DNA of 64,000 bases, taken from the NCBI GenBank assembly GCA_964036315.1, contig OZ038510.1, forward strand, positions 85,787,073 through 85,851,072. Direction: 5' to 3'. The notes beneath the pieces were generated by a model. The model saw only the letters and a program-made list of their open reading frames with translations, searched no databases and had not been told where the DNA came from. A program made the translations under genes and the position numbers. Every line of letters begins with the position of its first letter. The stretch's first letter is position 1. Of this stretch, positions 11,315 through 23,529 are shown one piece after another. Source of the stretch: Acanthosepion esculentum (lineage: Eukaryota; Mollusca; Cephalopoda; Sepiida; Sepiidae).

Positions 11315-11700
11315 GTACATTTGTGTTTCTGTGTGCGGGTGTCGATGCGTATCTAAGTGTGTGTTTGATTGTACGTGCATGTTTGCGCTTGTATGTATAA
11401 TGGTGTCGGTTGTGTGTTTTCTGTGTGCATTTCTGTATGTGTGTACCAATATGTATGTGTTTCTGCGTTAGGGTCAGTATGTTTGGTTCTATGTGTGTGC
11501 ATCTGTGTGCGTATGCCTTTGCTTATGTGTGGCTGTATGTGTGTGTATTTCTATGCATGAGTATAGGCGTGTGTATTTGTCGGCATATATGTGGGTGTCT
11601 CTACGTGTGTGTTTATGTGTAACTATCTATATTTCCTCTGTGTGTATTTATTTCATCTCTTTCTCAGTGTGTGTGTCTGTGCGCGCGCGTGTGTGTTTCT
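11315..11700. repeat. Cryptic (GT)-rich simple sequence
   Basis: Interrupted 'tgtgtg' and 'tgtatgtgtg' phrases fill the stretch. The three overlapping open frames are products of the GT bias (Cys/Val-rich) and not genes. Confidence 0.8.
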
Positions 11701-13490
11701 TAGTCCTTTTCAAAATAGATGTAATCAGAGCCGGCGCTAGGATCTTGGACCCCCACCACCCCGAAACTTTGGTACGCACCCACTCTATTACATGTCAATT
11801 TCAAGGTTTCCCAACCTTGGGGCCACAATTCCTCGAATGAAAATTGGGGAAAAGAGTAGCGCTTTTTTTAAATTACCAAAAATCAGGGAATTATCTACTT
11901 TAAATGAAAATTTCAGTACATAATGATTAATTATTTACTTTTATAATGAATAGGTTTCTATTTATAAAAAAAAAAATCTGAGAAAATGTTATTGTTTTTG
12001 TAACAACCACCAATATTTTCATGACTAAATTTTGTAGCGGACCAGTTGGGGTGAAGATGTGAAGAGATATCAGAAGGTTAAACTTTCCTGCTAGCCGGTC
12101 CAGCTACATGAGAATGTCGGACATTAAGTCCAAAGAAAACTAACAAGACCGATATATATGAGTAACCAAATATATATTATGGGTAAACAAATATATTAAT
12201 ACACGAAGACATGAAAAGTTACATAGTGTTTGTATGGAGAAGTTATGTGTGTGTGTGTTGTGTTGAGTGTCCGTACGTACGTGTATTGTCCTTAGCGTGT
12301 TCCCAGAATATGGGAAACGCTGTATCTGTGAGATGTCACATATGGGCCTAAGAGAAAGTTGAGGCCCAAGGCCTGAGTCGAAAGAGAGAGAGAGAGAGAA
12401 GGGTCAGCCAGTATTTATAGTCAGGGGAGAGAGACCCCTGTTGAAGGATTAAGGGAACTGAGGGGGGAGCTAACTCTGACAATTTTATCGAAGAAGATGT
12501 TTAAAGCGCAAACTTTTGCATTTCCATAAAGATTAATCGCCGACAAATCCGCTGAAAAAAAAAAAAAGTTTTACAAAAGATTCCAACACAACACAAACGG
12601 GATTGTCTTTAAAAAAATTTCTCTTAAAAACAGTATTTCAGTTTTCGGTAAAATTTTTCAGATGTTTAAATCTTTAAACATTTTTATTTTTTAAGCGGTC
12701 ATTTTCTCAGTTTTATCTTTCTAGAAATGTAAAAAGTAGGGACTAGAAATTTTATTTTCATTACTGAAATTACGTGGATTTCTGGTTAGTATTACTATTA
12801 GTAAAAAAAAAATCAGAGATCCTCCTTAGTGAATGATCTCGAAATAAAAAATGATTTTACCGAAATATATAACCCTCTTGATTTAAAAGTACTGTTCAGA
12901 AATAAAATTACAATTTAAAAAAATAAACGGTATTGAAATAAGTACTTCTGCCCCCCCCCTCCCCAGTACGCACGGGGCTCCCACACTGTGGAGAGGTTCG
13001 GGGTAGTAAGTCGATTATTATAGTTGATAATTGGCAATATAATTTAGGTAGAAAAAAGGTAAAAAGTGCAAAAAACAAACAAAAAACAAAAAAACGCTGC
13101 TGAAACTAGCACTTTGGGGGCTCCAATCACGACGGGGTTTCTTGTGTAGTACACACCGTACCGGCCATGCAGACACACAATGTATATTGTTAGTTGATGA
13201 CTGACAATGTAACGTCAGTTTTAAAAATAATTTTTAAAAATGCAGATGGCCATAAAACAGAGCTGAAAAAAATGGCAGAGGCCACAATGGGACCCCCCAA
13301 AACGCCCCTCCCCACAGTTGGGAGTTATCGGGGTAAGAGGCGCCGGCGCTGGATGAAATGGTGGAATATTACTGCTCGCTCGTTTATAAATTTGTTTATA
13401 ATTTTGAAATCTCACATGAACAAAAATATTGAACAGTAAGCGTTTTTGATTATTATGACAATTTCTTTTGCTTTTTCGATTAATTTTATT
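11700..13490. other. Unique intervals with short GC-rich patches
   Basis: Three patches (11728-11830, 12950-13010, 13110-13350) are C/G-rich and share loose phrases such as 'gccggcgct' and 'gggctcc', which may be decayed ends of one DNA transposon. 12020-12480 is more balanced in base composition. No gene recognised. Confidence 0.3.
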
Positions 13491-13495
13491 TAATA

Positions 13496-13527
13496 TTACG
13501 AGGGCCAGTTAAAAATGAATGCCTGTT
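13496..13527. repeat. Solo mariner-like terminal repeat
   Basis: 'tacgagggccagttaaaaat' followed by 'gaatgcc' is the complement of 18888-18913 and resembles the terminal repeats of a widespread mariner group. No transposase lies near. Confidence 0.45.
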
Positions 13528-13975
13528 TTTAATTTAATTTTAAAAGCATCAGTGAGAATTAATAGCTTGCTTTTGTTTTTTAGTTTTTTTTGTTTTTGTT
13601 TTTTGTTTTTTTTTTCGTTATAAAGAGAAATGTCAAAAAGCCCTGGGGAAAAAAAAACTTGCGGAGTTACCGTTCTTTACCTACTCATAATCCACTCTTA
13701 AAAAGGTTGCGTCTCTGGACACACGTAGAAAGTAAAGAAATGCCATAGAATTTCTGTTTTTGGAAGAATAAAGTGCTGCGCAGATTCACAAGAATTATTT
13801 ACATTTTTTTTTAATTTTTAATTATTTTTTTCAATCTTTTAAAATTCTGTAAAAGCTATATTCACTAATCACAAAGGAAAAACCTACAATTCAGTGATCC
13901 CAATATTTTAAAAATAATTTTGAATTCTTTTTGTGTGTGTATAAAACTATGCATCATGTAAATATAAATACACAG

Positions 13976-14100
13976 ACAGGTTGTTTGGCTGTCTCACAGC
14001 TTGTCAGTGTGACCAGATATCCGAATGCTTCAAGCCGATATCGAAACTCGACAGATGTGGCATCAATCAAAGACTCTACGCCGAAGCTATAGACTAAGGG
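13976..14100 (-). mobile_element. SINE-4, tRNA-related, copy 1
   Basis: 'gtttggctgtctcacagc' through 'tatcgaaactcgacag' aligns with 38104-38260 and 38415-38560. On the minus strand the family has a B-box-like 'gtttcgatcccgg'. The 3' end faces a TG/TA-rich tract. Confidence 0.55.
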
Positions 14101-14174
14101 AATCTTTTAACGTATTATATACGTGATGCATATAAACACTAGACCAGCAGCCAGAGCGCTCAATTCTGACGAAG

Positions 14175-14222
<48 letters not shown>

Positions 14223-14261
14223 CATAATGAGAAGCCACGTATACTTTCTTGATATGTATAT

Positions 14262-14347
14262 AATATGGAGAAAACAACTGAAAAGTTGCAAATTTAAAAA
14301 AATTGAATGTTTTCTGATGAAAGATCAGAGTAGATCTGAAATATAAA

Positions 14348-14386
<39 letters not shown>

Positions 14387-14461
14387 TATTAATAAATACT
14401 TTCACAAAAAAAACATTCAATTTTTTTTAATTTGATTTGCAACTTTTCAGTTGTTTTCTCC

Positions 14462-14521
<60 letters not shown>
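14262..14521. repeat. Long palindrome with (TA)n/(GA)n core
   Basis: Arms of about 60-68 bp at 14262-14323 and 14399-14466 are inverted copies ('atggagaaaacaactgaaaa' against its complement). They surround (TA)n and (GA)n and are followed by (TA)n at 14467-14521. Transcripts of either strand would fold. Confidence 0.8.
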
Positions 14522-14523
<2 letters not shown>

Positions 14524-14630
14524 AAGTATAAAGAAGTAATCATACAGTGAATAAATCAGTAAATTTAATGTAATTAATGGCGAATTCACTTCACTAACCA
14601 ACTTTATTGAGTTATTCATTTATGACTAAA

Positions 14631-15050
<420 letters not shown>

Positions 15051-15051
15051 A

Positions 15052-15252
15052 AATGTAAAAAAAAACGAAGAATAAGATTTCAGCGTTCCAAACATTAATT
15101 TGAAACAGGGCTCAATACAAAAGTAGAGTCGTAAATATTTATTTATTATGCAGTGTTATATTAGAACATGCACATACCCACTACAAAATTGTACATCTTG
15201 TTTCAACGTTTAAATTTTTTAACGCTTTATCAGGTGATGAAACGTTAAAAAA
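15052..15252. repeat. Repeat E relative and inverted repeat
   Basis: 'agggctcaatacaaaagtag' matches repeat E. 15213-15252 holds 'aacgtttaaattttttaacg' and 'acgttaaaaaaattcg' around 'ctttatcaggtgatga', a hairpin like those ending SINE-3. Confidence 0.4.
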
Positions 15253-15626
15253 ATTCGAACCAGCATCCTATACGGAACCGTCATATAGCCTGACGTGCCT
15301 TAGCCGTTTCGGCCACTGAGGATCGTTCGGTTGGCTGTAAATAAGTATAAGCAGTAAATTCGACCTTGCCAACCGAACGATCCTCAGTGGCCGAAACGGT
15401 TAAGAACGTCGGGCTATATGACGGTTCCGTATAGGATACAGGTTCGAATCCTGTCGGAGGACGCATATTTTCTATGAAAATTTCTAGGACATTCAGGCCA
15501 GTAAATGTTGTTAATACTGTTGATTATAAACAGAGCATTTACTTATATATTTGTATCTATAAAAAAAAAAACGTATAGACATAAAAAAATGTCTTAAAAT
15601 AATTGTCGGGCTTTGTCCATTTCTGA
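15253..15626. mobile_element. SINE-1 head-to-head inverted pair
   Basis: 15253-15334 is a minus-strand tRNA-like head. 15345-15626 is a plus-strand copy with A box, B box ('ggttcgaatcctg' near 15442), body and tail ending 'cgggctttgtccatttc'. The two heads are complementary over about 75 bp with a short spacer. (CA)n/(TA)n follows the tail at 15632-15697. Confidence 0.8.
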
Positions 15627-15628
15627 AT

Positions 15629-15701
<73 letters not shown>

Positions 15702-15789
15702 ATTTCGAATGTGAAATCCAATGTTTCAGAAAGGATGAGACAATACTGAAGACTAAATTTAGAATTTTATGTGTTTTTTTTTGTCTATC

Positions 15790-16250
15790 TTAATAGTGTT
15801 CATCCCAAGCAAGCGTGTAAAGCCACTAAGATATAAGGGTTTTGTGGTCTTAAAAGAATTAGAAACATTTCTCAAGAGCAAGAACAAAAGAAGGTAATCA
15901 GGAAGACAGTAAATAGCAACTGACCATTGCCTTTAAATTTTTAAAGATGAAAGTTGGCTGGAAAGCATCGAGTCGGAAGAGAGTTCCACAAGCGAGAAGT
16001 TCAAGAAAAGAAACTTAGCAGAGAACTTAGTTATATCTAGACAAGTCAACAGTAATTTGATGAAATCTCGAGGCCTGTCTACTAAAGCGTTTAAATTCAA
16101 AAAGTCTAGGTACCATAGTGAAGGGCAATATTTATTTCTGCTATGTACAGAAAATGTGGCACAAGGCCAAAATGGAGAATGGGGAAAATGACGGTCTTCA
16201 TCTGTCGTAACTTTAAACTTAGCTAGCCGCAAACACTGACCCAAACATAC
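15790..16250 (-). mobile_element. LINE-A 3' end, diverged copy
   Basis: It starts on the left with 'catcccaagcaagcgtg', a variant of the LINE-A terminus, preceded by a T run (an A tail on the minus strand). The minus strand reads pieces of the C-terminal domain, with stops and shifts throughout. Confidence 0.6.
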
Positions 16251-16985
16251 AACAATATTCCTAACACCAAAACAACGCGTTCTTACTTACCTTTCTTACT
16301 ACATTCACCATAATACCTCACGGTCTCTATGAAAGTCCGAACTAGTCCCCATATGTACAATTCATTGTCTGTGAGTGGAGGGAATAGAACAACAATTTAA
16401 AAAAAACTAGCCCCAATGAGTATTTACAATGTGAAAAAGAAAGTGCAATATTCATTCTGTTAAATACACAGAAATGTGGCACAAGGCCGAAGCGGGGGAT
16501 TGGGGAAAGGACGGTCTTCTACTGTCTTAAATATGACTTAGCTAGCCGCAAACACTGACCCAATCGTACGAAGAATATTCCTTACACCAAAACAACACAT
16601 TCATACGTACCTTTGTTACTACAACCACCATAATACCTCACTGTCTCCACTATAGAGTAAAGTGATATTTATTCTGTATAAATTACAGAAATGTGGCACA
16701 AGGCCGAAGGGGGGGGGATTGGGGAAAGGACGGTCTTCTTCTGTCTTAACTATAACTTAGCAAGCTACGAACACTGACCCAATAGTACAAACAATATTCC
16801 TTACACCAAAACACATTCTTACGTACCTTTCTTACTACATTCACCATAATACCTCCTTGTCTCTATGAAAATACTAACTAGTCCCCATATGTACAATTCA
16901 TTGTCTGTGGGGGGGAGGGCCATAAGACAACAATTCTAAAATCTAGCCCCAATGAGTATTTACAATATGAAAACAAAGAAAGAGC
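16127..16985. repeat. Tandem repeat G, three units
   Basis: Units start at about 16127, 16446 and 16660. Units 1 and 3 are about 320 bp; unit 2 is about 212 bp and lacks the 3' part ('gtccccatatgtacaattca'). Each has 'gtggcacaaggcc', 'ggggaaa.gacggtctt' and 'aacactgaccca'. The first unit overlaps the LINE-A remnant. Confidence 0.85.
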
Positions 16986-17838
16986 TTGTTGGGATTGCTA
17001 TGAATTAGTGTGTAATCAGAAGGGTTTTAGGTTTGTGGTAATAAACGTGAAAAGCATGTTCTTCATATTAATCACAACAATTTTAGCGTAGACATACAAA
17101 AGGAATAAATCTCAAAGGCAATATTGAACGAAGAAACAAAGGTAGCCGTGAATTCAATTAGAAACAAACATTGAATATTTATGTACAAATAAATTACAAT
17201 ACAATTTTGGAAAAAGTTGTGTTTCAGTTGAAATAACTGAATTGTTGAACAAAAGTTGAATTGAGTATTTTATGAACTCAAAGTTCAGGAATGTTCCTTT
17301 GTTTAGGAAAAGTGTTCACATAAAAATTTGAGGAAAATTTATCGAGAGATAAATTTTAAAGTATTGTAGTTGCGAGATTTTTTGCTGAATTTTGTATGTT
17401 TTTGTTTTTGGCAGAGTTATTCACCTTGGACCGTATTTTTATATATATTTGCTTTAGTAATAATTTCTGTTTGGTAGTGTAGAATAACACTTTTTTAGAA
17501 ACGTACAAAGATTTCAGAGAGAGAGAGAGAAAGAGGTTGAAGGTGGAGTCAGGTGTTGACGCGCGAAAAGTCCTTTAAGTCAAGATGTAGACACGCGTGG
17601 ATCTCTGTAGAAATCTCTCTGAGAGTGAATTGCTGACTAGTGAATTGGACTAAGATTCGTCCTTTTATTTACTCTGCGAAGATCAGATCGGCTCCCAGCG
17701 CATTCGCGCCAAAATTTATCCTGGGGCGTCTCGACCAATAATAAGCCGAGTTTCGCAATGTGTGGTGTTGATTGGTCGAAACTAGCTCTTATCGAAAATT
17801 CCGCCTTTAAACGGGTTGAGTGGAAAAATACGGACGAT
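16985..17838. other. Unique sequence, partly GC-balanced
   Basis: 16985-17520 is AT-rich. 17560-17830 is more balanced, with 'gcgccaaaatttatcctggg' and two 'gaccaat/gattggtcga' phrases in inverted order. No coding motif seen. Confidence 0.3.
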
Positions 17839-18090
17839 TCTACAAGCTCATACGAACAATTGCTATGAAATTATTTATAGAAAAGACACAGGGGGCAACC
17901 TTACGGCGGTGGGAAAGTGACTGAAGCCGAGACACCAGATAAGGACGAATAATGTTGCCGATTCTTCTTTGGATTTTATCAAGGAGATAAAAGCAAATAG
18001 TGGGAGCACTGGACAATATGTGGCAGCAATATTCTAAGCATGGACGAATGGTAGACTTATTGATAGGCAAGATAGATTCTGGAGAGAAAC
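17838..18090 (-). pseudogene. LINE-A C-terminal fragment
   Basis: The minus frame reads NKSTIRPCLEYCCHILSSAP, LLDKIQRRIGNIIRPYL and SRLQSLSHRR, homologous to the other LINE-A copies. The 3' UTR is absent. Confidence 0.8.
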
Positions 18091-18163
18091 ATTTCCTCGT
18101 GAGTTCATTCTGCTATTAAATTTCTTGTAATTAAATAATAAAGATTGCTGCTTGGCTATCCCT

Positions 18164-18756
<593 letters not shown>

Positions 18757-18757
<1 letters not shown>

Positions 18758-19985
18758 AAATACACTGATTGCGAAGGAAGGAAGCTATATTAAAAGCTAA
18801 ATATGGAATCCTGAGACATTTGTGTTCTCTTTGGAATGCATTGTGTGCTTCGACTGTTAAATATGTTTTACTTAAAGAAGAACGCGGCATTCATTTTTGA
18901 CTGACCCTCGTATCACAATTCGAAAGAAAGTAGACAATTTTGAAAACTAGATTTGAAATCTCGAGAAATCGCTGTTTATTTTGGCATACCTTTCACGCCT
19001 GGACCAATAAACCTGTTGTGATTAACGAACAGGCATTACTTTTTGACCGACCTTCGTCGTACTTACTGGAAACCTTTACTAAACTTGCTATATATCTACC
19101 TCTGCTACGTACCTCACTTTTTTTTAGCTCCATGTCCCAATATTAGTGATGTTTAATAAATATTGTAACGATATTAGGCAATATGTGAAAAGTGTTTTAA
19201 ACGCATTTTTAGGAATAGATAAATAAGTGAAATTGTTTATCTACATAAAAATGAAATTGGCTAATGTCTGAATTTTGAAAAAAAAAGATCATAGATTTCT
19301 CATGGTATTTGAGGATTACACAAGAATTCCTCATTTATGCATTGTTGAAATGTTTGTGGGTGGGGGATGTGTGCCAGGTTCGTGCTGGCGTTTCTCAGTC
19401 TGTGTGGGCGAAGCAACGTGCGATGAGGAAGATAAAAATAAATTAAAATAACAATGTAAAAGTGAATTTACTAGTTGAACACAAGCAAAAAACAAGGCAA
19501 GCTGGTCCGAATGTCTCCATACCTTTTTGGCGAACGTCTAGAAGAGACAGACTGAGGCGTTTTTTTTTTTTGTTTTTTTTTTTTTGTATGTTTTTTTTTT
19601 GTTTTTTTCTTTTCTAGGAATATAAAAAAAAAAGAAAGAAATTAAAACTAAAGCCAGTGTTCAGTGGCAATATAACGTTGGGTTTATCATGAACACAAAT
19701 AAACAAACGTTCCTCTCGACTCCAGCCTGTCTCGCTTCGGCTCAAACCCATTCGCCTATCGAGTTACGAATGATGAAAACTTTTCAGCTTTTCGGCGGCA
19801 AGTGAAGTTATTGACGGGACGGAGAAGGGACCGTGTTAGGGTAGGAACGACGGTGGTCACAGCAAGGCAAGCAAGCAGGAAAGATAAAAAAAATGAAGGC
19901 AGAACTGTGAGACACTCGTTTTGATAGTCGCCATTGAACAGAAAGGGCGTTGTCAAATCCATATTAATATAAACCAATCAAAAAG
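18757..19985. other. Mostly unique, two mariner-like end motifs
   Basis: 'gcattcatttttgactgacc' at 18888 and 'gcattactttttgaccgacc' at 19034 are end motifs of the kind noted at 13496. T-rich runs lie at 19560-19620. 19690-19870 is GC-richer. No gene recognised. Confidence 0.35.
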
Positions 19986-20237
19986 TAAACAAAACTTCAC
20001 AGTTGAAATGTCTACATGTAACCGCAAGTTCTATGTTAACAGTTGCTTCTATCTCCGGATTATTGCTTTCCAGTCGACTTTGAGCTTTAAATTCAATGTC
20101 AGTCTTTATCTTCTGTCTTCTTAATCCTTGTTCTTTTATGGTCCTCTCTCTTTAATGATAAGTTTTCACATATTCCCTAACACTCAGTAATCCCTTGCGT
20201 CTTAGTGGCTTTATTGTCTTGCTTGGAGTGAAATGAT
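19985..20237 (+). mobile_element. LINE-A-like 3' end, plus strand
   Basis: The terminal coding phrase 'FELXKFNVSLYLLSS' (from about 20080) corresponds to the family's 'LFKCNVNRHLQLP' end. The 3' terminus 'cttgcgtcttagtggcttta' plus 'ttgcttggagtgaaatga' matches the LINE-A end. Confidence 0.6.
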
Positions 20238-20397
20238 AATAAAACATTGAAAGACAAATTAAAAATAGTGCGTAAAATTTTCATAGTTTTTAAAATTTTA
20301 TTGTTTTTATTTCTTTATTTAACAGTTATTTTTATTATTATTATTATTAACATTTTCTTTTTTACCTACACACATTGGTTACTCACTTCCCCAAGGT

Positions 20398-20465
20398 CAC
20401 TTCCCTAAGGTCATTGGTTATGTTGTGTCATATGTTGTGTCATAACCAATGACCTTGGGGAAGTG
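20398..20465. repeat. 25-bp hairpin
   Basis: Arms 20398-20422 and 20441-20465 are complementary with one mismatch; the loop is 18 bp. A third partial copy ('cacttccccaaggtca') lies at 20383, so the arm is also tandemly repeated. Confidence 0.8.
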
Positions 20466-20477
20466 AGGAATTAATTA

Positions 20478-20730
20478 AACCATACCAGGCACATTGTAGC
20501 GAACCACCCCCATTTCCTTCGCATTCCTTTGATGAGATATATGTTCCACTCAAGCAGCTCCTTCCCACGAACCGTTGCTTTGTGGAACCGACTCCCAAGT
20601 GGGTGCTTCCCCGATCATTACAATCTTAACCTGTTTAAGTTTATCCGCATAAACAGTGCTTCTTACTCTGTAATCGAGTGATTTCCTGTGACTTGTACAG
20701 GGTTAAGATCATTGCGTAAAAAAATGTTTA
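20478..20730 (+). pseudogene. LINE-A-like C-terminal fragment
   Basis: The plus strand near 20580 reads LWNRLPSGCFPDHYNLNLFK, the signature end of the LINE-A polyprotein. No RT. Confidence 0.7.
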
Positions 20731-20764
20731 AATTCTATTAGCAAAAAAAAAAAATTAAAAAATT

Positions 20765-21015
20765 AAATGGACAAAGCTCATCACAGTATATGGACTGTGA
20801 TTGTTAGAAATAATTTTTGGATTTCCTGGAGAGATGGTACACGAGAAATTTTGATTTTGGATTGTTCTTGAGTTCCTTTTTTTATGAGACCCAAAGCTCC
20901 AGCCACAACAGGTATAGTTTTAGTTTTTAATGCCACTTTTTTTTTTCTTTTTCCATCTCCAAGTTTTTGCTTAGTTTTTCGATAACTTTCGTAGAGATGT
21001 TTTTGTCACTTTCGC
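20765..21015 (-). pseudogene. R2/R4-type retroelement C-terminal fragment
   Basis: The minus strand reads KTKTIPVVAGALGLIKK and SLQEIQKLFLTITVHIL with shifts between. These match the C-terminal region of the plus copy at 21367-21960 (TIPVVVGALGLV, CLKEIQKIVLTSTAHTL). The orientation is opposite to that copy. Confidence 0.75.
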
Positions 21016-21051
21016 GCTCATGTCAGTCAGTGTGCAAACCTTTTATTTTCT

Positions 21052-21052
<1 letters not shown>

Positions 21053-21141
<89 letters not shown>

Positions 21142-21306
21142 TTGTTCTGACAAGTACAGCCCACAATTTTCGAAGGGCTTTATCTATGTAATTTTTTTTT
21201 TTTTTTTTTTTTTTTTTTTCAGTGGAAAGTGTCATGATGCCATTTCTAACCTTAGGTCCCTGGGCGGGATCCGGAAAGAAATGTGTAAACGCCAGATATC
21301 AAAGGA

Positions 21307-21362
<56 letters not shown>
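21053..21362 (+). mobile_element. R2/R4-type element 3' UTR with (TAA)n tail
   Basis: (ATT)n then (AAT)n at 21053-21140 form a perfect trinucleotide palindrome. 21141-21310 repeats the end of the next copy: 'gttctgacaagtacagccca', T run, 'gtggaaagtgtcatgatgcc', 'ggaaagaaatgtgtaaacgc'. The (TAA)n to 21362 acts as tail and joins directly to the next copy. Confidence 0.75.
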
Positions 21363-21364
<2 letters not shown>

Positions 21365-22127
21365 GCTTGTTAACTAGGAATTATCAAGCACATATACTAA
21401 AATACTGTGTTAGCCCAAGATGCAGATTCTGTGACAAATATCCAGAAACCATTGATCATCTTATATCAGGTTGCACGATATTGGCATCCACTGAATATAA
21501 AAACCGGCATGACAGAGTGGGCCAATATCTGCACTGGAAAATTTGCAACTCCTATGGGAAGGAAACTGGAAGAAATTGGTACGAACACCACCCTGACCCG
21601 GTTACGGAGATAGGACCTGTTACAATTCTATGGGACTACACAATATACACTGACAGAACAATCAAAGCCAACCGCCCAGACATTGTTATTAAAGACCACA
21701 AACAAAATAAGTGCCTCCTTATTGATATGGCAGTCCCTGCAAACTGCAATGTGTCTTTGAAGATATTCGAAAAACTGTCAAAATACAAGGACCTTGAAAT
21801 CGAAATCTCAAAAATGTGGCACATGGGAACATCAACAATTCCTGTTGTAGTTGGAGCCCTTGGACTGGTTGGAAAAGATTCCAGTAGGCTGATTGAAGGG
21901 ATCCCTGGAAGTCCATGCCTCAAAGAGATACAAAAAATTGTTCTGACAAGTACAGCCCACACTTTACTATGTAATTTTTTTTTTTTTTTTTTTTTTTTTT
22001 TTCCAGTGGAAAGTGTCATGATGCCATTTCTAACCTTAGGTCCCTGGGCGGGACCCGGAAAGAAATGTGTAAACGCCAGATATCAAAGGAAATAAAAAAA
22101 TAATAATAATAATAATAATAATTGATC
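21363..22127 (+). pseudogene. Non-LTR retroelement with CCHC and RLE domains, 5' truncated
   Basis: The frame from 21367 is open for about 200 residues. A zinc knuckle CRFCDKYPETIDHLISGC (C19, C22, H31, C36; CX2CX8HX4C) is followed by NRPDIV (PD at 104-105) and LLIDMAV (D120), the PD-X14-D signature of the restriction-like endonuclease used by R2/R4/NeSL-type elements to nick target DNA. The family end TIPVVVGALGLV...IQKIVLTSTAH follows. RT is missing. A T run, 3' UTR and (TAA)n tail end the copy. It is the best-preserved coding stretch in the window. Confidence 0.85.
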
Positions 22128-22730
22128 TGCATCTCCAACACATTTTGCTGGAGATGGAAGAAAAGTACCAGTCGTCCACAAACAGACTCATTTTTATCAT
22201 GATTAGTGAGTGCAAACGTCTGCAAGTGTTCAATCTTGACATTGACCCCAATATTCTCTAGACAAATCAGTACTTATTGTGTTTAGTTCACGGCTATCAA
22301 CGGGGTTGACTGTTTCACACTTCATTGACCCTAATTTGTTGACTTCTCATTTTAAAATGTCATGTTTTTGTTTTGTTTTCGTTTTTCGGTTGTTTTTCTC
22401 CTTCGTCGTCGTCTCCCCTATCGTGTGCGAGACATACAGTATGTATGATGTTGTACATTATTTCTTCTTTCTTTTCTAGTTTTCATACAAATGCTTCATG
22501 TTCACACTGGATCATGACATCCCACGAAATTCTGTAACTATTATTATTATTACTATTATAAATGTGCTTGTACCTCCACCCACTTCATTAGTTAACACGA
22601 CAGTTATATCCTCGCGATCTCTCATAAATAGAGGACGAGTCCGTTTTGATCGCGTGGAAAGAGGGGGAAAGACATTACTTGGATCCAATAAAAAAAAATG
22701 GAAGAAGGTAAGACAGAAGCGAAGAGAGAG
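22128..22730. other. Unique sequence
   Basis: No gene recognised. 22640-22700 ('cgttttgatcgc', 'acattacttgg') is echoed at 23290-23330, so the U2-related repeat unit may begin here. Confidence 0.3.
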
Positions 22731-22732
22731 AA

Positions 22733-23428
22733 TCAGATTGAACTGATAAGAACAGATACTACACTTTGATCTTAGTGAAAAGGCCTAGAAGATGAAAGAA
22801 GGAAAGATAGAAGTGAAGAGAGAGAATCAGATTAAGCTGATAAGAACAGATACTACACTTTGATCCTAGTGAAAAGGCCAAGAAGATGAAAGAAAGAAGG
22901 AAAGAAAGAAGTGAAGAGAGAGAATCAGATTAAGCTGATAAGAACAGATACTACACTTTGATCTTAATGAAAAAGCCTAGAAGATGAAAGAAAGAAGGAA
23001 AGATAGAAGTGAAGAGAATCAGATTAAGCTGATAAGAACAGATACTACACTTTAACCGCCACCAAAAGACGCATTATCTCGAACGACTGAAACCGAATAA
23101 GGCAATCGTCAAAAATCCAGTTACTGTAAATGAAATAAAATAACATCGTCTATTGAATTATTCTAAAACTATTATTAACAGAAATGTTCGTATGACGGGA
23201 ACTTGGCTAGAAAGACAGAAAGAAAGAATGAAAGAAAGAAAGAAGGAAAGATCCAAGTGTTTAACGTCTCCTGCCAAATACGTCATACTGTTCTGTTTTG
23301 ATCAACATTACTTGGTTTCAATAAGAAAATGAAAGAAAGAAGAAAGAAAGAAGGGAAGATAGAACTGGAGATAGAGCCAGTTGATAACAGTTACTACACG
23401 TTCATTTCAGCCAAAAGGTCGGGAAGTG
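22733..23428 (-). repeat. Tandem array of U2 snRNA 5'-domain fragments
   Basis: On the minus strand, five segments match the first ~60 nt of U2 snRNA ('ggccttttcactaagatcaa', 'gtgtagtatctgttctta', 'tcag'): 22733-22794, 22828-22888, 22926-22986, 23020-23053 (truncated) and 23378-23428 (keeps 'ccttttggct'). The first four are 94-98 bp apart, separated by 'gaaagaaggaaagatagaag' filler. The 3' U2 domain is absent, so these are pseudogene fragments amplified as a minisatellite. Confidence 0.85.
23053..23370. other. Spacer between U2 fragments, (GAAA)-rich
   Basis: Mixed sequence with 'gaaagaaagaaagaagg' at 23217-23250. No gene seen. Confidence 0.35.
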
Positions 23429-23529
23429 GATATTTTTCAAAAAAGAAAGATGGAGTGTCGAGCGGCTGTTTCACTGTAATGGGAAAAGTTGCCAGTTTAA
23501 AATCTTTCAGTATCTGTCTATATCTCTGA

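Noticed and set aside
11727..13345. hAT element with ends at 'cagagccggcgctagg' and 'ggcgccggcgctgg'
   Set aside because: The two ends are in direct, not inverted, orientation and no transposase motif lies between them.
22740..22794. Intact U2 snRNA gene
   Set aside because: Only the first ~60 nt are present, with substitutions in 'ggccttttggct', and no Sm site or 3' stem-loops follow.
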